From NCBI RefSeq assembly GCF_018619435.1, contig NZ_JAHFZF010000004.1, positions 141,389 through 205,388 on the forward strand: a DNA stretch of 64,000 bases, in the 5' to 3' direction. Below, in pieces: positions 62,652 to 64,000 of the stretch. Origin of the DNA: Rhodoferax sp. U11-2br. GTDB lineage: Bacteria; Pseudomonadota; Gammaproteobacteria; Burkholderiales; Burkholderiaceae_C. The translations under genes and the position numbers were made by a program. Numbering within the stretch: position 1 is the stretch's first letter; the number at the start of each line of letters is the position of its first letter. The notes beneath the pieces were generated by a model that worked only from the letters and a program-made list of their open reading frames with translations, was not told where the DNA came from and searched no databases.

Positions 62652-63938
62652 CTAGGCCGGTGTCGGCAGCATACGCGCCAGCCGCTCCGAGGCGCTGGGG
62701 TGCGAGTAATAGAACGCCACGTACACCGGATCGGGCGTCAGGGTAGAGGCATTGTCCTCGTAAAGCTTGAGCAAAGCGGTGGATAAATCTTGCCCGCTGG
62801 TCTGCTGCATGGCGTAGGCGTCGGCCTCAAATTCGTGTTTGCGCGACAGCTGGGCCAACAATGGCGAGACAAAAAAGCTGAACACCGGCATCACCAACAG
62901 AAACAGCAGCAGCGCCAGCGCGTCATTGGGGGCGGTCAGATTGGGCATCACCCCCAGACCGGTGTAGAACCAGGTTTGGGTGGCCAGCCAGCCCAGCAGG
63001 GCAAACCCGGCCAGACTCATCGCAAACATCGACACAATGCGTTTGATGATGTGTTTGTGTTTGAAATGGCCCAGCTCATGCGCCAGCACCGCGTCCACCT
63101 CGGCCGGGCTCAGCTTGGAGAGCAGGGTGTCAAAAAACACCACCCGTTTGGCGGCGCCAAAACCGGTGAAGTAGGCGTTGGCATGGGCGCTGCGTTTGCT
63201 GCCATCCATCACAAACAGGCCCTTGGCTGAAAAACCGCAGCGCTGCATCAAGGCCGTGACCCGCGCCTTGACGGCGTCGTCCTGCAGCGGGGTGAATTTA
63301 TTGAACATCGGCGCAATCAGGGTGGGGTAGATCACCAGCAACAGCAGGTTAAACCCCATCCACACACACCAGGCCCACAACCACCACAGGCCGCCGCTGG
63401 CGCCCATCATCCACAGGATCAGCGCCGCAATCGGCAGGCCAATCAAGGCGCCGATCAGGCTACCTTTGACCATGTCCATCAGCCACAGCTTGAGCGTTGT
63501 TTTGTTAAAGCCAAACTGCTCCTCCAGCACAAAGGTCTGGTAGAGCGACAGTGGCAGGTCGATCAGGCCGCTGATCAGCGCAAAGCCGACCAACACCGCC
63601 AGCTGTTGCAGCAAACCCACACCCAGCCAGGGCGCCAGCCACTGGTTCAGCGCGGACAGGCCACCCAGCAGCGTCCAGCCCAGCAAAACCACCGCACCCA
63701 GTGCCATCTCCACCAAACCGACACGTGCTTTCGCCACGGTGTAGTCAGCGGCTTTCTGATGTGCGACCAGGGTGATGGTCTGGGCAAAAGCGGCGGGCAC
63801 TTGGTCTCGGTGCTGGGCCACATGGCGGATCTGGCGTGAACTGAGCCAGAATTTGAGCAACAAGCCCAGCATCAGCACCGTGGCAAACACCACCGTCAAG
63901 CGCAGGGACGGGTCGAAAAACAGGTTTGTGTCGTGCAT
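62652..63938 (-). CDS. M48-family membrane protease (CAAX prenyl protease 1 / Ste24-like)
   Basis: This 428-residue zinc protease has about six to seven hydrophobic segments, the motif VDAVLAHELGHFKHKHI (HExxH) near residue 280, and the second zinc-ligand block EFEADAYAMQQTSG downstream. Ste24-type proteases clip membrane or lipoproteins; the bacterial role is quality control by analogy with HtpX. The start is uncertain; ATG 63938 (MHDTNLFFDPS) opens the first membrane helix better than a start at 63998, and leaves room for the divergent gene. Confidence 0.92.
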   Translation of the reverse strand: MHDTNLFFDPSLRLTVVFATVLMLGLLLKFWLSSRQIRHVAQHRDQVPAAFAQTITLVAHQKAADYTVAKARVGLVEMALGAVVLLGWTLLGGLSALNQWLAPWLGVGLLQQLAVLVGFALISGLIDLPLSLYQTFVLEEQFGFNKTTLKLWLMDMVKGSLIGALIGLPIAALILWMMGASGGLWWLWAWCVWMGFNLLLLVIYPTLIAPMFNKFTPLQDDAVKARVTALMQRCGFSAKGLFVMDGSKRSAHANAYFTGFGAAKRVVFFDTLLSKLSPAEVDAVLAHELGHFKHKHIIKRIVSMFAMSLAGFALLGWLATQTWFYTGLGVMPNLTAPNDALALLLFLLVMPVFSFFVSPLLAQLSRKHEFEADAYAMQQTSGQDLSTALLKLYEDNASTLTPDPVYVAFYYSHPSASERLARMLPTPA

Positions 63939-63975
63939 GGCGCCGAAGTTTAGGTGATGGGCGACAATTTGCCCC

Positions 63976-64000
63976 ATGCCTACCTCCCACGTCCCCACCC
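63976..64000 (+). CDS. Start of a divergent gene, cut by the window end (possibly orn)
   Basis: An ATG at 63976 opens the frame MPTSHVPT, divergent from the M48 protease gene. In related Burkholderiales the oligoribonuclease gene orn often lies here, next to the M48, phhB and rsgA genes. Only eight codons are visible, so the identity is a guess from gene order. Confidence 0.35.

Overview
The window is chromosomal DNA of a GC-rich betaproteobacterium, almost certainly a member of Burkholderiales/Comamonadaceae and most like Rhodoferax or Polaromonas. The evidence is gene order (lepA-lepB-rnc-era-recO-pdxJ-acpS-nagZ; leuC-leuD-leuB-asd-fimV-truA-trpF-trpB-trpA-accD; sdhC-D-A-B-sdhE-gltA; rpsP-rimM-trmD-rplS), the protein sequences, and a short palindromic repeat of the kind I associate with this family. 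No rRNA, tRNA, CRISPR array or intact insertion sequence was recognised.

Layout. 1-7.8 kb: housekeeping genes for translation, protein export, RNA processing and cofactors. 7.8-20.2 kb: signalling and accessory genes (a 1294-residue CHASE-PAS hybrid histidine kinase, a chemoreceptor with CheW, two DMT exporters, LysR and MarR regulators). 20.3-22.3 kb: a 3-hydroxybenzoate 4-monooxygenase gene (mobA) facing its likely MarR repressor (mobR). 22.5-25.2 kb: a decayed chromosomal integron, with a frameshifted 5' fragment of an integron integrase on the + strand and a divergent row of gene cassettes on the - strand separated by attC hairpins. 25.2-41.8 kb: lysS, then the long minus-strand amino-acid supercluster (leucine, aspartate semialdehyde, tryptophan) with fimV, truA and accD. 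42.2-53.9 kb: a TCA-cycle block, with sdhCDAB-sdhE-gltA on the minus strand, a GntR regulator, and mdh, a CoA-ester lyase and acnB on the plus strand. 54-64 kb: phosphate uptake (DUF47-pit), the rpsP operon, a Nudix hydrolase, a CobD-like protein, hisC, rsgA, phhB and an M48 protease.

Two things stand out. First, the integron: in three of four cassettes the core site at the cassette start is the exact complement of the core in that cassette's own attC, and the layout relative to intI is canonical, yet the integrase is dead, one cassette gene carries an in-frame amber codon, and one attC looks like a chimera produced by a 109-bp duplication. Second, a roughly 45-bp palindromic repeat (core AGCCCTTAT/ATAAGGGCT) occurs about ten times clearly and several more times in degraded form. 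Copies fill whole intergenic gaps, supply or abut stop codons, and in two genes (trpB and the CoA-ester lyase) are translated in the same frame to near-identical peptides.
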